Positions 32,917 through 43,038 of a DNA stretch of 64,000 bases are shown piece by piece. Origin of the DNA: Longispora fulva (lineage in GTDB: Bacteria > Actinomycetota > Actinomycetes > Mycobacteriales > Micromonosporaceae); NCBI RefSeq assembly GCF_015751905.1, contig NZ_JADOUF010000001.1, positions 7,812,001 to 7,876,000 of the forward strand, in the 5' to 3' direction. Below the pieces are notes generated by a model. It saw nothing but the letters and a program-made list of their open reading frames with translations, was not told the DNA's origin and searched no databases. A program made the position numbers and the translations under genes. Position 1 is the stretch's first letter. Each line of letters begins with the position of its first letter.

Positions 32917-33798
32917 ATGTCCGTGCTCAGCGCCCTGCTCACACTTCTTCTCCTCGGGGCGCCACCTGCTTCCTGGGTCCCACCCGACCGACCCGGGATC
33001 GCGTCCCGAGACGCGCTCCGGGACAGGCACTACCGACCGGGCGCCGAGGGGGTCTCCCGCCCGGTGGCGCTCCCAGCCGTGGACCCGCCGGGACCATCCA
33101 TCCGGTACCAGTGGCCACTCGCCCCCACCCCGACGGTCACCCGCCGCTTCCAGCCCCCTCCGGCCCCGTGGCTCCCCGGCCACCGCGGCGTGGACCTCGC
33201 CGGCGCCCCCGCCCAGCCGGTCCTGTCCGCCGGGGCAGGGGTCGTCCACTTCTCCGGGGTCGTCGCCGGCGTGGGCGTCGTCAGCGTCCAGCACCCTGAC
33301 GGCCTGCTCACCACATACCAACCGGTCACACCGGCTGTCGCGACGGGTGCCGTCGTCCGCCCCGGCGACCAGTTGGGCGACCTCGAACCGGGCCATCCCG
33401 GCTGCCCGACCACGGCGTGCCTGCACTGGGGCCTGCGACGCGGTCGCACCTACCTCGACCCGCTCACCCTTCTCGGACACGGCCGCGTCCGCCTCCTCCC
33501 GACGACCACCGCGAGGCCCGCCCGCCTGGTACCGGCCACCACCCGAGGTGAGCCGCCACACCCGCCCACCGGCACCCGCGCCGGCCTTTCCGCTGCCCAC
33601 AGCACCCGTCGGAACCACGGACCACCCCTCGGACACGTTCGGCTCCAGCTGCTCCCCGACGCGGGGAGGCTAGGCTTCCAGGCGTTGACGTCGACGAAGG
33701 AGATTGAGCCGTGGAGCGAACCCATGCGGCGCCGCGCACAGCGGTCGTCTGGGCCGTGTTGCGCGCCGAGTTGGAGCGGCGGGCCGGCGAGAACCTGA
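32917..33798 (+). CDS. M23 family (LytM) peptidase
   Basis: ATG 32917 gives a short signal-like hydrophobic start (SVLSALLTLLLLGAPP). The M23 domain covers about residues 65-195 with His89 and Asp93 in HRGVDLAG and LHWGLRRG at 169-176. The second metal motif is CLH rather than HLH, so one usual His is a Cys; this occurs in other actinobacterial relatives. It should act on peptidoglycan outside the membrane. The last 100 residues are low-complexity and the frame runs 88 bases into the next gene, so the true end or an old frameshift near 33500-33700 is uncertain. Confidence 0.75.
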   Translation: MSVLSALLTLLLLGAPPASWVPPDRPGIASRDALRDRHYRPGAEGVSRPVALPAVDPPGPSIRYQWPLAPTPTVTRRFQPPPAPWLPGHRGVDLAGAPAQPVLSAGAGVVHFSGVVAGVGVVSVQHPDGLLTTYQPVTPAVATGAVVRPGDQLGDLEPGHPGCPTTACLHWGLRRGRTYLDPLTLLGHGRVRLLPTTTARPARLVPATTRGEPPHPPTGTRAGLSAAHSTRRNHGPPLGHVRLQLLPDAGRLGFQALTSTKEIEPWSEPMRRRAQRSSGPCCAPSWSGGPART

Positions 33799-34445
33799 CC
33801 ATCGTCGACGTCGGCGGTGGCACGGGCGGGTTCGCGGTGCCCCTCGCGCAGGCCGGGCACACGGTGACCGTGGTGGACGCCAACCCCGACGCGCTGGCCG
33901 CCCTGGCGAGGCGCGCGGCCGAGGCCGGGGTCGGCGAGCGGGTCACCGCGGTGCAGGGCGACGCGGACCGCCTCGGCGAGCTGGTGCCCACCGCTGGCGC
34001 CGACCTGGTGCTGTGCCACAGCGTGCTGGAGGTCGTGGACGACCCGGCCGTCGTCGCCGGCGACCTCGCCGGGGCGCTGCGCTCCGGCGGCGCGGCCAGC
34101 ATCGTGGTGGCCAACCGGGTCGCGGCCGCCCTGGCGCGGGCGATCGCCGGCCAGTTGCCGGCCGCTCTGGCGACCTTCCAGGACCCGGCCGGGCGCGGCG
34201 GCCCCCGTGACACGCTGCTGCGCCGGTACGACGCGGAGTCCGCCTCCGCCCTCCTCGCCAGCGCCGGCCTCGCCGTGGAGCAGGTGCACGGGGTGCGGGT
34301 GGCCGCGGACCTCGTTCCGGGGGCGCTCCTGGACACCGAGCCGGGGGCGTACGAGGCGCTGCTCCGGTTCGAGCTGGCCGCCGCCGCGGTGCCACCGTAC
34401 CGGGACATCGCCACCCAGATTCACCTGTTGGCCCGCAAGTCATGA
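33711..34445 (+). CDS. SAM-dependent methyltransferase
   Basis: A 244-residue class I methyltransferase from GTG 33711, with AGGAGATTG before it. Motif I is VDVGGGTGGFAVPLA (about residues 30-44), followed by VTVVDANPDAL and DLVLCHSVLEVVDDP. The C-terminal half is helical with a PYRDIATQIHLLARK end. Substrate unknown; position before a phosphatase-fold gene, overlapping it by 4 bases (ATGA), is seen in related actinobacteria. Confidence 0.85.
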   Translation: MERTHAAPRTAVVWAVLRAELERRAGENLTIVDVGGGTGGFAVPLAQAGHTVTVVDANPDALAALARRAAEAGVGERVTAVQGDADRLGELVPTAGADLVLCHSVLEVVDDPAVVAGDLAGALRSGGAASIVVANRVAAALARAIAGQLPAALATFQDPAGRGGPRDTLLRRYDAESASALLASAGLAVEQVHGVRVAADLVPGALLDTEPGAYEALLRFELAAAAVPPYRDIATQIHLLARKS

Positions 34446-35578
34446 CCAGCCGGATCTTCCCGGATCCGGCCAGCCATGCACCCCTGACCGGCACGATCTC
34501 CGACATCCTGCCCAGCGTCCTGACCGCCATCACCGGCGCGGGCGCCGACCGGCTCGGCCTGACGGCCCGGCTCGCCGGTGCCCGCCGCGTCGTCGTCCTG
34601 CTGATCGACGGCCTGGGCTCCCGGGTGCTGCCCCGGGCGGCCGACGTGGCCCCGGTCCTCGGCGACATCCGGGCCGGCCGGCTGGGCGGCATGACGGAGA
34701 TCGCCTGCCACTTCCCGTCGACCACCCCGGCGAGCCTGGTCAGCCTCGGCACGGGTGCCCTGCCCGGCGCGCACGGCGTCCTCGGCTTCCGGGTCAACCT
34801 GCCCGGTACCGACCAGGTGCTCGACCACACCCGATGGCAGGACGACCCGGACCCGGCGGTGTGGCAGCCGGTGCGTACCCGGTTCGAGTCCGCCGGCGTC
34901 TCCACCGCCGTGCTCGGCCCGGCGGCCTACGAGGGCAGCGGCCTGACCGTCGCGGCGTACCGGGGGGCGCCGTACACCGGCGCGAACCTCGGCACGCTGG
35001 TCGACCGGGTGCTGGCCAGCGACGCGCGCCTGATCTACGGCTACCACCCCCGGGTCGACACCGCCGGACACCTCTTCGGCCTCGGCTCGCCGGAGTGGCT
35101 GGCGGAGGTCGCCGCTGTCGACGCCATGCTCGGCCAGCTCGTCGAGCGGCTCCCGGAGGACACCGCGCTGGTGGTGACCGCCGACCACGGCATGATCAAT
35201 GTGCCGGACGAGGACCGGATCGACTTCGACGCGGTCCCCGAGCTGCGGTCCGGGGTCCGGGTGCTGGCCGGCGAGCCGCGGGTGCGGTACGTGCACACTC
35301 TGCCCGGCGCCCAGGCCGACGTGCTCGCGGCGTGGCGCGCGGTCCTCGGCGACTCGGCCTCCGTGGTGAGCAGGTCGGAGGCGATCGACTCCGGCTGGTA
35401 CGGCCCGGTGCCCGACGCGCACCGCGACCGGATCGGGGACATCGTGGTGACCTGCCTCGGTCGGCGGGTCGTCGTGGCCTCCGAACTCGAGCCGGGCGCG
35501 TCCGTCCTGGTCGGCTACCACGGCTCGGTCACGCCGGATGAGGTCGGCATTCCCCTGATTGTCGTACCGCCCCGGTAG
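34442..35578 (+). CDS. Alkaline-phosphatase-superfamily hydrolase
   Basis: A 378-residue protein similar to nucleotide pyrophosphatase/phosphodiesterases. Metal-site elements: VVVLLIDGLGSRVL (about residues 49-62), nucleophile Thr in CHFPSTTPASLVSLGTG (about 90-106), YHPRVDTAGHLFG, and TADHGMINVP. No signal peptide is seen, so it may act inside. It is coupled to the methyltransferase. Reaction likely hydrolysis of a phosphodiester or phosphonate; substrate unknown. Confidence 0.88.
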   Translation: MTSRIFPDPASHAPLTGTISDILPSVLTAITGAGADRLGLTARLAGARRVVVLLIDGLGSRVLPRAADVAPVLGDIRAGRLGGMTEIACHFPSTTPASLVSLGTGALPGAHGVLGFRVNLPGTDQVLDHTRWQDDPDPAVWQPVRTRFESAGVSTAVLGPAAYEGSGLTVAAYRGAPYTGANLGTLVDRVLASDARLIYGYHPRVDTAGHLFGLGSPEWLAEVAAVDAMLGQLVERLPEDTALVVTADHGMINVPDEDRIDFDAVPELRSGVRVLAGEPRVRYVHTLPGAQADVLAAWRAVLGDSASVVSRSEAIDSGWYGPVPDAHRDRIGDIVVTCLGRRVVVASELEPGASVLVGYHGSVTPDEVGIPLIVVPPR

Positions 35579-35588
35579 GTTCACGGCT

Positions 35589-36914
35589 GTGGGCCGTCAT
35601 CAGCCACTTCCCGAGGAGCGCGACGTCCGGTTCGGTCCGGGCGCCGACGATGACGGCTGCCCGATCCTGCACGTCGACATGGACGCCTTCTACGCCTCCG
35701 TGGAGCTTCGCCGCCGCCCCGAGCTGCGCGGCCGCCCCGTCATCGTCGGCGGCCTCGGCCCCCGGGGCGTGGTGAGCGCCGCCAGTTACGAGGCGCGAAA
35801 GTTCGGCGTCCGCAGCGCGATGCCGATGGCCCGCGCCCGGCGCGCCTGCCCGCACGCGGTCTACCTGCCGCCGGACTTCGAGGCGTACAGTGCCGCGTCG
35901 CGCACCGTGATGGCCATGTTCCGCGACGTGACCCCCCTCGTGGAGCCGCTGTCGGTGGACGAGGCGTTCCTGGACGTGTCCGGTGCCGTCCGCCTGTTCG
36001 GCCCGCCGACCGGCATCGCCCAGCGGCTGCGGAGCAGGGTCCAGGCCGAGATGGGCCTGACGTGCTCGGTCGGGGTCGCGCCGAACAAGTTCCTGGCGAA
36101 GCTGGCCTCGACCAGGGCCAAGCCGGACGGCATGCTCGTGGTGCCGCGGGCGATGGTCTTCGACTTCCTGCACCCACTGCCGGTCGGCGCGCTGTGGGGC
36201 GTGGGGGAGCGGACGGCTGAGGCGCTCCGCCGTCTGGGGCTCACGCTGGTCGGCGACGTCGCCCAGGCCCCGGCCGCCACCCTCCGCCGCGCCCTGGGCG
36301 AGGCCGTCGGCCGCCATGTGTACGAGTTGTCGTGGGGTCGCGACCCGCGCCGCGTCGTCACCGACTCCGTGGAGAAGTCGATCGGCGCGGAGACCACGTT
36401 CGACCTGGACGTCACGGAGCCGGACCTTCTCCGTCGCGCCCTCCTCGCGCTGTCGGACAAGGCGAGCCGTCGGCTGCGTGCGGCGGCGATGGTGGGCCGC
36501 ACGGTGGCGCTGAAGGTCCGCTTCGACGACTTCAGTACGGTCTCGCGGTCCCGGACCCTGCCGGTGCCCACCGACGTGACCCGCGAGGTCTTCGAGACGG
36601 CCTGGTCGCTCTACACGATTTTGCGAGATTCAGTGGGTTCTCGACCAGTTCGCCTGATCGGGGTGCGCGTGGAGGGCCTGCTCGGCGCCGACGGCCAGCC
36701 CCGCCAGTTGACCCTGGGCGAGCCCGACAAGGGCTGGCGGGAGGCTGACCAGGCGACGGATGCCGTGGCAGCCCGGTTCGGGGTCGCGGCCCTGCGCCCG
36801 GCCAGCCTGTTGCGGCCACGGGACGCCGGAATGACGGGCCGGAAACCGGGTGGTGAACGTGACCTGAGATCGACTGCCCAGGAAGGCCCTGAAGGTGGCA
36901 GGATAGAGGAGTGA
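35589..36914 (+). CDS. dinB: DNA polymerase IV
   Basis: About 441 residues from GTG 35589; TAGGTT at 35576-35581 sits 7 bases before it and would give a leaderless message. A TTG at 35559 in the same frame is inside the previous gene. Y-family motifs: HVDMDAFYASVE, YEARKFGVRSAMP, SVDEAFLDVSG, SCSVGVAPNKFLAKLAS as separate elements, and a little-finger domain to about residue 390. It performs translesion synthesis. The C-terminal 40 residues are polar and probably disordered; no clear beta-clamp motif was picked out. Confidence 0.93.
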   Translation: MGRHQPLPEERDVRFGPGADDDGCPILHVDMDAFYASVELRRRPELRGRPVIVGGLGPRGVVSAASYEARKFGVRSAMPMARARRACPHAVYLPPDFEAYSAASRTVMAMFRDVTPLVEPLSVDEAFLDVSGAVRLFGPPTGIAQRLRSRVQAEMGLTCSVGVAPNKFLAKLASTRAKPDGMLVVPRAMVFDFLHPLPVGALWGVGERTAEALRRLGLTLVGDVAQAPAATLRRALGEAVGRHVYELSWGRDPRRVVTDSVEKSIGAETTFDLDVTEPDLLRRALLALSDKASRRLRAAAMVGRTVALKVRFDDFSTVSRSRTLPVPTDVTREVFETAWSLYTILRDSVGSRPVRLIGVRVEGLLGADGQPRQLTLGEPDKGWREADQATDAVAARFGVAALRPASLLRPRDAGMTGRKPGGERDLRSTAQEGPEGGRIEE

Positions 36915-37095
36915 CAGCGGGTGGAGGTCCACTACACCCCGAGTTGGGAAGTCCGGAATCCGGTCAGGTTTGATAACTGGCCAACATCCGGCTTTCCGAG
37001 TCGGTGGCCCCCTCGTAGACTGGCCTATAGGCAGCCGAACGGCTGCGCGGTCCGCCGACCCGCCCGGGTCGGCTCGATGACCGGGGAGGAGTGCC

Positions 37096-37476
37096 GTGCC
37101 GCTCTCCGAGCACGAGCAGCGACTGTTCGAGGAGATCGAGCGGTCGCTCGCCGATGACCCCAAATTCGCCTCGGCGGTGCGGGCCAGCGATCCGGGCTAC
37201 CGCAGCCGGCGTCGCCTGGTGGCGGCCGGTGGGCTGTTGGTCATCGGCCTCGCACTGTTGATCTACGGTGCTGTGAGCAAGATTCCGCTGCTGGGTGTCG
37301 CCGGTTTCGTGGTGATGCTCGGCTCCGCGGCCTACGGACTGCAGTCGCAACGCCGGGCGCACCGTCCTGAGCTGCGCGCCGTCGGGGGTCAGGCGAGCCG
37401 CCGGACCCGGACCCGCAAGTCCTCCTTCGTCGACCGTCTCGAGGAACGCTGGCGTCGTCGCATGGACGACCGCTGA
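37096..37476 (+). CDS. DUF3040 membrane protein
   Basis: A 126-residue protein from GTG 37096 with GGGGAGGAG upstream. It starts with the DUF3040 signature PLSEHEQRLFEEIERSLADD, has two membrane helices (residues 40-60 and 64-84) and an Arg-rich tail. The family is universal in actinobacteria near division genes and has no known function. A promoter with TAGACT at 37016-37021 lies upstream. Two long hairpins follow the stop. Confidence 0.92.
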   Translation: MPLSEHEQRLFEEIERSLADDPKFASAVRASDPGYRSRRRLVAAGGLLVIGLALLIYGAVSKIPLLGVAGFVVMLGSAAYGLQSQRRAHRPELRAVGGQASRRTRTRKSSFVDRLEERWRRRMDDR

Positions 37477-37488
37477 CCCATCGTGTGC

Positions 37489-37520
37489 GGGGCCCGGCCG
37501 GGTGATCCCGGCCGGGCCCC
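37489..37520. terminator. Perfect 14-bp hairpin after the DUF3040 gene
   Basis: Arms 37489-37502 and 37507-37520 are perfectly complementary around the loop TGAT. No U-tract follows. It lies 13 bases after the stop codon. Confidence 0.75.
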
Positions 37521-37649
37521 GACGCGTACCCGCACCGGCGGTCACCCGCCGCTCCCGGCGGCGCGTCAGAGGTCGCGAACGTCGACTCGTCCTTTCTCCA
37601 CAGCGTCCATGCGCGCGATCGTGGTGGCCCGCGCCACCCGCCTGACACG

Positions 37650-37685
37650 GAGCGGCCCCCACACCTGGTGGTGTGGGGGCCGCTC
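37650..37685. terminator. Perfect 16-bp hairpin ending the minus-strand operon
   Basis: Arms 37650-37665 and 37670-37685 are perfectly complementary around TGGT. It is 12 bases past the stop of the transglutaminase gene on the minus strand and faces the DUF3040 gene, so it serves the convergent ends. Confidence 0.75.
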
Positions 37686-37696
37686 TTCCCGATTCC

Positions 37697-40108
37697 TCAG
37701 CGCGTCCGGAACAACTTCCGCGGCGTCAGATGATGGTGCAACCGCGCCAGCCACTCCACCGTCACGAACCCGGCGTTCCCGGTGGCCCGTCGCCACCGCT
37801 CCACGGTCGACGGTGGCATCAGCACGGCGGAGATCCGTACCCACCGGCCGGAGTCGTCGCGCAGCCCGGCCCGCACGGCGCCGAGCGCGGCCCGGATGCC
37901 TTCGCCGGCGAGTGGCTCCCGGGCGTACCGGGCGCGTTCCTCGGCCGTGGCCAGCAGCCTGGCCCCCTCGGCGGCGCCTCCGGTGAGCAGCCCGGCGAAG
38001 GCCCGCTCGCCGACCACCCGGCCGGTGAGCCGGGTCATCAGGCCGCGGGGCGTCTCGATGGCGTCGCTGTCGAGCCCGTAGTCGGTGAGCAGGTCACCGA
38101 ACTCCGTCCACGCCTGGTGGGTGTTCCGCCGGACCACGTCGGGGTCGGCGGAGCTGGTCCACGCGAGCCGTCGGCGCCGGGTGAGGATCCGGGCGGTCGC
38201 GGGGGTGAGGAGTAACGCGAGGAGCACGAGGGCTCCGACCAGGAAGTACGGCCACTGGGCCGGCTTGACGGGCGTCGCACCGGCCGCCGCGCCGCTGTCC
38301 TTGTCCTTGATCCCGGTGTCGCCCTTCGGGGCGGTCGGGTCGCCGTCGTCGACCGGGCCGGAGGACGGGCCGGCGTTGGTCGGGGTCGGGTTCGGCCGGC
38401 TCGGGTCGGGGGCCCAGGGCAGGGCCACGGAGCCGGCGACCAGGGCCGACGGGGTCGGGTCGAAGGGCACCCAGCCGAAGCCGGTGAAGTACACCTCGAC
38501 CCAGGCGTGCAGGTTGTAGTTGGTGACGACCCAGGTCTTCGGCGAGCCGGGAACCTGGGTGCCCTGGGTGAAGCCGGTGACGACCCGGGACGGGATGCCG
38601 GCCTGGCGGACCATCCAGGCCATCGCGGAGGCGTACTGCTCGCAGTACCCCTTCTTGTTCTTCAGGAAGTCCTCGATCAGGCTTCCGCTGGTGCCCGGCT
38701 TGGTGCTCAGGGTGTAGCTGAACCCGTTGGTGTCGGAGAACGTGTTGAGGATCCCGAGCACCTTGTCGTACTGGTTCGACGCGCCCTGCGTCGCCCGGAT
38801 CACCTCGGAGGCCACGTACGCGTTTTGCGGCACCTTGGTGAACATCTGCGCTGCCGGGTCGTCGGGGCTGACGTTGGGGGCCCTGCGCAGCACCTCGGCC
38901 GTGAACCCGTAGTCGATGTAGCTCTGGGTGTACTTGGCCCCGCGCGCGTTGCTGCCCTTGCCGGAGAACGCCACCCCGGTGATCGGGTCGTACTGCCAGG
39001 TGCCCTTGACCTTGCGCGTGTCGACGGTGCTGGCCCTCGGGTACAGCAGGAGGTAGGGGGTGTCGAGGTTGTGCACCTCGATGGAGGCCGTGTGCTGCTG
39101 GCGCTTCACGTCCGCGGACATGCCCTGGCTGGGGTCGGGGAGCGAGCCGAGCGCCTTGGGGGTATGTGGGTTCGAGGGGCGGAAGCCGGACTCGGTGACG
39201 TCGTCGGCGACCGCGAGCTTCAGGTACCCGGGACTGGGGTTGTCCGTGGTCATCCTGGCCATCTCGATGGTCCCGTTGCGCATCAGGAAGCCCTGCAGCT
39301 GCGTGATCGGGTTGACCATCGAGCCGCTGCCGTTGCCGGACCCGTTGCCGGGCCCGGTGCCGTCGCCGGTGACGCCGAAGGTGTTCATGATGCCGCTGCC
39401 GAGGCTCGGGACGAGCAGGGGCAGCGCGACCGCGATGGCGAGGCTGGCGATGCCGAGCCGGCGGCCGGCGGCCCCCATCGGGGACGGCTCCCACGCGTCG
39501 ATGTCCTTGCCGTCGCCGCTGAACCGCCGGCCCCAGCGCCGGACCCGGTCGGTGTTGTCGGCGACGAGCAGCCACAGGTAGCCGGTGGCGCCGAGCACGA
39601 ACGGCCACACCGGCACGCCGGTGTCGATGACGGCGACGGGCACCGAGTAGATCGCGAGCATCGGCAGGCCGGCGAGTGCCGGCCGGCGGAGCGTGACGGC
39701 GAGCATGTCGATGAGCAGGGTGACCATGCCGACGCCGAGCAGGGTGAGGAACTGCAACGCGACCCGGCTCGGGGCCGGCACCGCGACCTGCTGGATGTCG
39801 TCGCCCGCGGTGTTCAGCAGGTCGTTGAAGTGCACGAAGACCGCCGGCGTCGGCAGGACGCCCAGCAGGGCGCCCTCGCCGAACCGCGAGGTCAGGAACA
39901 GCAGGAGCACGCCCATCGTGATCAGCGGCTGCGCCCAGGACGGGGCGCGCAGGGCCCGGGCCGTGACCGCGGCGCCCACGATGAGCACCACGAGCATCGT
40001 CGCCAGGGTCAGCAACCAGCCCCAGGACTCGAAGATCGAGGTCAGGGGCGCGATGGCCAGCAGGGACGCGATCCCGGCGATGATCGCCACATGCCTGCGC
40101 TGGGTCAC
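37697..40108 (-). CDS. Membrane protein with transglutaminase core (DUF3488/DUF4129)
   Basis: An 803-residue protein from GTG 40108. About six membrane helices occupy residues 8-245, then an exported region with the transglutaminase-like core: the Cys in KKGYCEQYASAMAWMVRQAG, His in NYNLHAWVEVYF and Asp in PFDPTPS, a complete triad. One further helix and a cytoplasmic DUF4129-like tail end the protein. Such proteins always travel with a MoxR ATPase and a DUF58 protein, as here. The group is thought to assemble or protect envelope complexes; substrate unknown. Confidence 0.9.
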   Translation of the reverse strand: MTQRRHVAIIAGIASLLAIAPLTSIFESWGWLLTLATMLVVLIVGAAVTARALRAPSWAQPLITMGVLLLFLTSRFGEGALLGVLPTPAVFVHFNDLLNTAGDDIQQVAVPAPSRVALQFLTLLGVGMVTLLIDMLAVTLRRPALAGLPMLAIYSVPVAVIDTGVPVWPFVLGATGYLWLLVADNTDRVRRWGRRFSGDGKDIDAWEPSPMGAAGRRLGIASLAIAVALPLLVPSLGSGIMNTFGVTGDGTGPGNGSGNGSGSMVNPITQLQGFLMRNGTIEMARMTTDNPSPGYLKLAVADDVTESGFRPSNPHTPKALGSLPDPSQGMSADVKRQQHTASIEVHNLDTPYLLLYPRASTVDTRKVKGTWQYDPITGVAFSGKGSNARGAKYTQSYIDYGFTAEVLRRAPNVSPDDPAAQMFTKVPQNAYVASEVIRATQGASNQYDKVLGILNTFSDTNGFSYTLSTKPGTSGSLIEDFLKNKKGYCEQYASAMAWMVRQAGIPSRVVTGFTQGTQVPGSPKTWVVTNYNLHAWVEVYFTGFGWVPFDPTPSALVAGSVALPWAPDPSRPNPTPTNAGPSSGPVDDGDPTAPKGDTGIKDKDSGAAAGATPVKPAQWPYFLVGALVLLALLLTPATARILTRRRRLAWTSSADPDVVRRNTHQAWTEFGDLLTDYGLDSDAIETPRGLMTRLTGRVVGERAFAGLLTGGAAEGARLLATAEERARYAREPLAGEGIRAALGAVRAGLRDDSGRWVRISAVLMPPSTVERWRRATGNAGFVTVEWLARLHHHLTPRKLFRTR

Positions 40109-40139
40109 CCCGTCACCTCCCTCGGTCGGGTCGAAGCTG

Positions 40140-41441
40140 TCATGGGTTAACCCCCGTCGATACGGTTTCGGCCATGGCGGCGCGGAAGGCGAAGCCCTGG
40201 TTGCCCCGGGCCGCCTGCGGCCACAGCGCCGCGAGCCGGGAGCCGTGCGAGACGCCGACGACCCGCCAGCCGGCCCGGAGCAGGGCCAGCGCGCCGGCCT
40301 CGTGCGCCTGTTCGGCGGCGGCCCGCTGGGTGGGCGGCAGTTGCAGCCAGGTCGTGCTGTCGAGCAGGAAAGCGATACATATCGATCCGGTACGCCGCAG
40401 GCCGCCCAGCAGTTCGGCCTCCTCCGGCGTGATCAGCCCGAGCACGGCGATGACGAGCCCGCCGTCGGAGCGGCGTCGGATCCGCTCCATCAGCCGGGTC
40501 AGGTCGCCCCGGGGGCCGAGCTTGACGTCGGCGAGGTAGTCGAGCATCGCGCCCTCGCCGTCACCTTCGTTGGCGTCGATGTCGGCGCCGGTGTCGGTGA
40601 CCATCCGCAGCTTGTAGCCCTCGTGCCGCAGGTGCAGGGCGACGCTGGCGGCGGCCGAGACGGACCACTCGAAGCTGGAGGTGGGGCCCTCGCCCCGGTG
40701 CGCGGTGCCCCGGGTGTCGACCACGATGGTGGCCTTGGACTCCCACGGCTGTTCCTCGCGGCGCACCATGAGCTCGCCGACCCGGGCCGTGGACCGCCAG
40801 TGCACCCGGCGCAGGTCGTCCCCGTGCCGGTACTCGCGGGTCGCGGCGTCGTCCTCGCCGTGCACGGCCACCGACCGGGCGCGGCTCTCGCCGGACCCCG
40901 CGTACTCCCCGGCCAGCCGGATCTCCGGCAACGCCGTGACCTGCGGGATCACGGTCAGTCGGTCGGTGGACGGGAAGGAGCGGGTCAGCTCGCACAGCCC
41001 GAACGGGTCGGTGAGCCGCACGACGAGCGGCCCGACCTCGTACCGGCCGCGCACGTCGGCGCGCACCGTGTAGGCCACAGTGGACGTCTGGTACGAACCC
41101 AGGCGTTCCAGGACCAGGCGGGGCCGGGAGCCCAGCGCGTAGGGCAGCCGGTCCTCCAGCAGCATCGTGCCGGTCGGGATCCGGGACAGGTTCTGCAACC
41201 GGAGCACGACCCGGGCGCTGGCCCCGACCGACGCGCGCCGGGGGTCGAGCACCCGGCTGCACGTCAGGCGGTACCGGGTCCGGGAGATGGCCGCCGCCGC
41301 GAGCAGCGGAAGCGTCGCCAGGAGCAGGGCGACCGGGAGCAGGTCCTTCTCGCCGAGGACGATCGCCGACACCAGGGCCGCCGCGGCCGCCGCGAGGAAC
41401 GACCGGCCCCGTGTGGTGAGCCCGGCCAGTGCCTCCCGCAT
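40140..41441 (-). CDS. DUF58 protein
   Basis: A 433-residue protein; ATG 41441, 2 bases after the MoxR stop, is chosen although the frame is open further. Two N-terminal membrane helices (residues 14-47) are followed by a beta domain and the DUF58 signature GDDLRRVHWRSTAR near residue 215, then a vWA-like fold with TIVVDTRGTA. DUF58 proteins are partners of MoxR ATPases. Coupled to MoxR upstream; the transglutaminase gene follows after 31 bases. Confidence 0.9.
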   Translation of the reverse strand: MREALAGLTTRGRSFLAAAAAALVSAIVLGEKDLLPVALLLATLPLLAAAAISRTRYRLTCSRVLDPRRASVGASARVVLRLQNLSRIPTGTMLLEDRLPYALGSRPRLVLERLGSYQTSTVAYTVRADVRGRYEVGPLVVRLTDPFGLCELTRSFPSTDRLTVIPQVTALPEIRLAGEYAGSGESRARSVAVHGEDDAATREYRHGDDLRRVHWRSTARVGELMVRREEQPWESKATIVVDTRGTAHRGEGPTSSFEWSVSAAASVALHLRHEGYKLRMVTDTGADIDANEGDGEGAMLDYLADVKLGPRGDLTRLMERIRRRSDGGLVIAVLGLITPEEAELLGGLRRTGSICIAFLLDSTTWLQLPPTQRAAAEQAHEAGALALLRAGWRVVGVSHGSRLAALWPQAARGNQGFAFRAAMAETVSTGVNP

Positions 41442-41443
41442 CG

Positions 41444-42451
<1,008 letters not shown>

Positions 42452-42564
42452 CAGGGCCTCCTCATTCAGTTCAGGAACGGACTGAATTTTTTCAGCTTCG
42501 ATGGAATGTTTGTGCCGCCAAGATGGCATCAGTTCGGTTACCGTCCGGGCACGGGGAACGGAGC

Positions 42565-42993
42565 CTACTCGATCATCCTGACCAATGCGACGAGGTCGTG
42601 CATCAGACGTTCGGTCCGTTCCGGACCAAGCGCCCGTTCCATCGCTCTGTGCTGGGACACCGCACGCCTTTTGGCCCGATCGAGCAGAGCTGTGCCCTGA
42701 TCGGACAGATACACCACGACCCGACGTCTGTCCGCCGGATCCTGGTGCCGGTAGACGAGCGCGGAGTCCACGAGCCGATCGACGGCCTTCGTCAGCGTCG
42801 GGTGCGGCATCAGCACGGTCTCCGCCAGCTCGCCCATGGGCTGACCGGGGTTTTCGGCCAGGGCACTGAGAATGCGCCACTGTTCCACCGTAATCCCGGC
42901 CTCGGCCAGCGCCACGGAGAGATCGCGATTGGCGGCCCGTTCCGCTGCGCTCAGGGCGTAGGCCAGGTGGGTGCGCAAGTCACTCGCTGGCAT
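42565..42993 (-). CDS. MarR family transcriptional regulator
   Basis: A 142-residue winged-helix protein from ATG 42993 (AGGGGCG before it). Pattern: ITVEQWRILSALAE, the recognition helix PHPTLTKAVDRLVDSALV, wing DPADRRRVVVYLSDQG, and a dimer helix at the end. It is divergent from the AmiC-like gene at 43039 with only 45 bases between starts, so it likely controls the amide uptake/hydrolysis unit and itself. Confidence 0.88.
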   Translation of the reverse strand: MPASDLRTHLAYALSAAERAANRDLSVALAEAGITVEQWRILSALAENPGQPMGELAETVLMPHPTLTKAVDRLVDSALVYRHQDPADRRRVVVYLSDQGTALLDRAKRRAVSQHRAMERALGPERTERLMHDLVALVRMIE

Positions 42994-43038
42994 GGGTCGC
43001 CCCTTTCCCTCACGGTCGGTGCAGACGATACTCGGGTC

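Noticed and set aside
38507-40150. 547-codon open frame on the plus strand
   Set aside because: Shadow of the transglutaminase-family gene, whose triad and membrane helices are clear on the minus strand.
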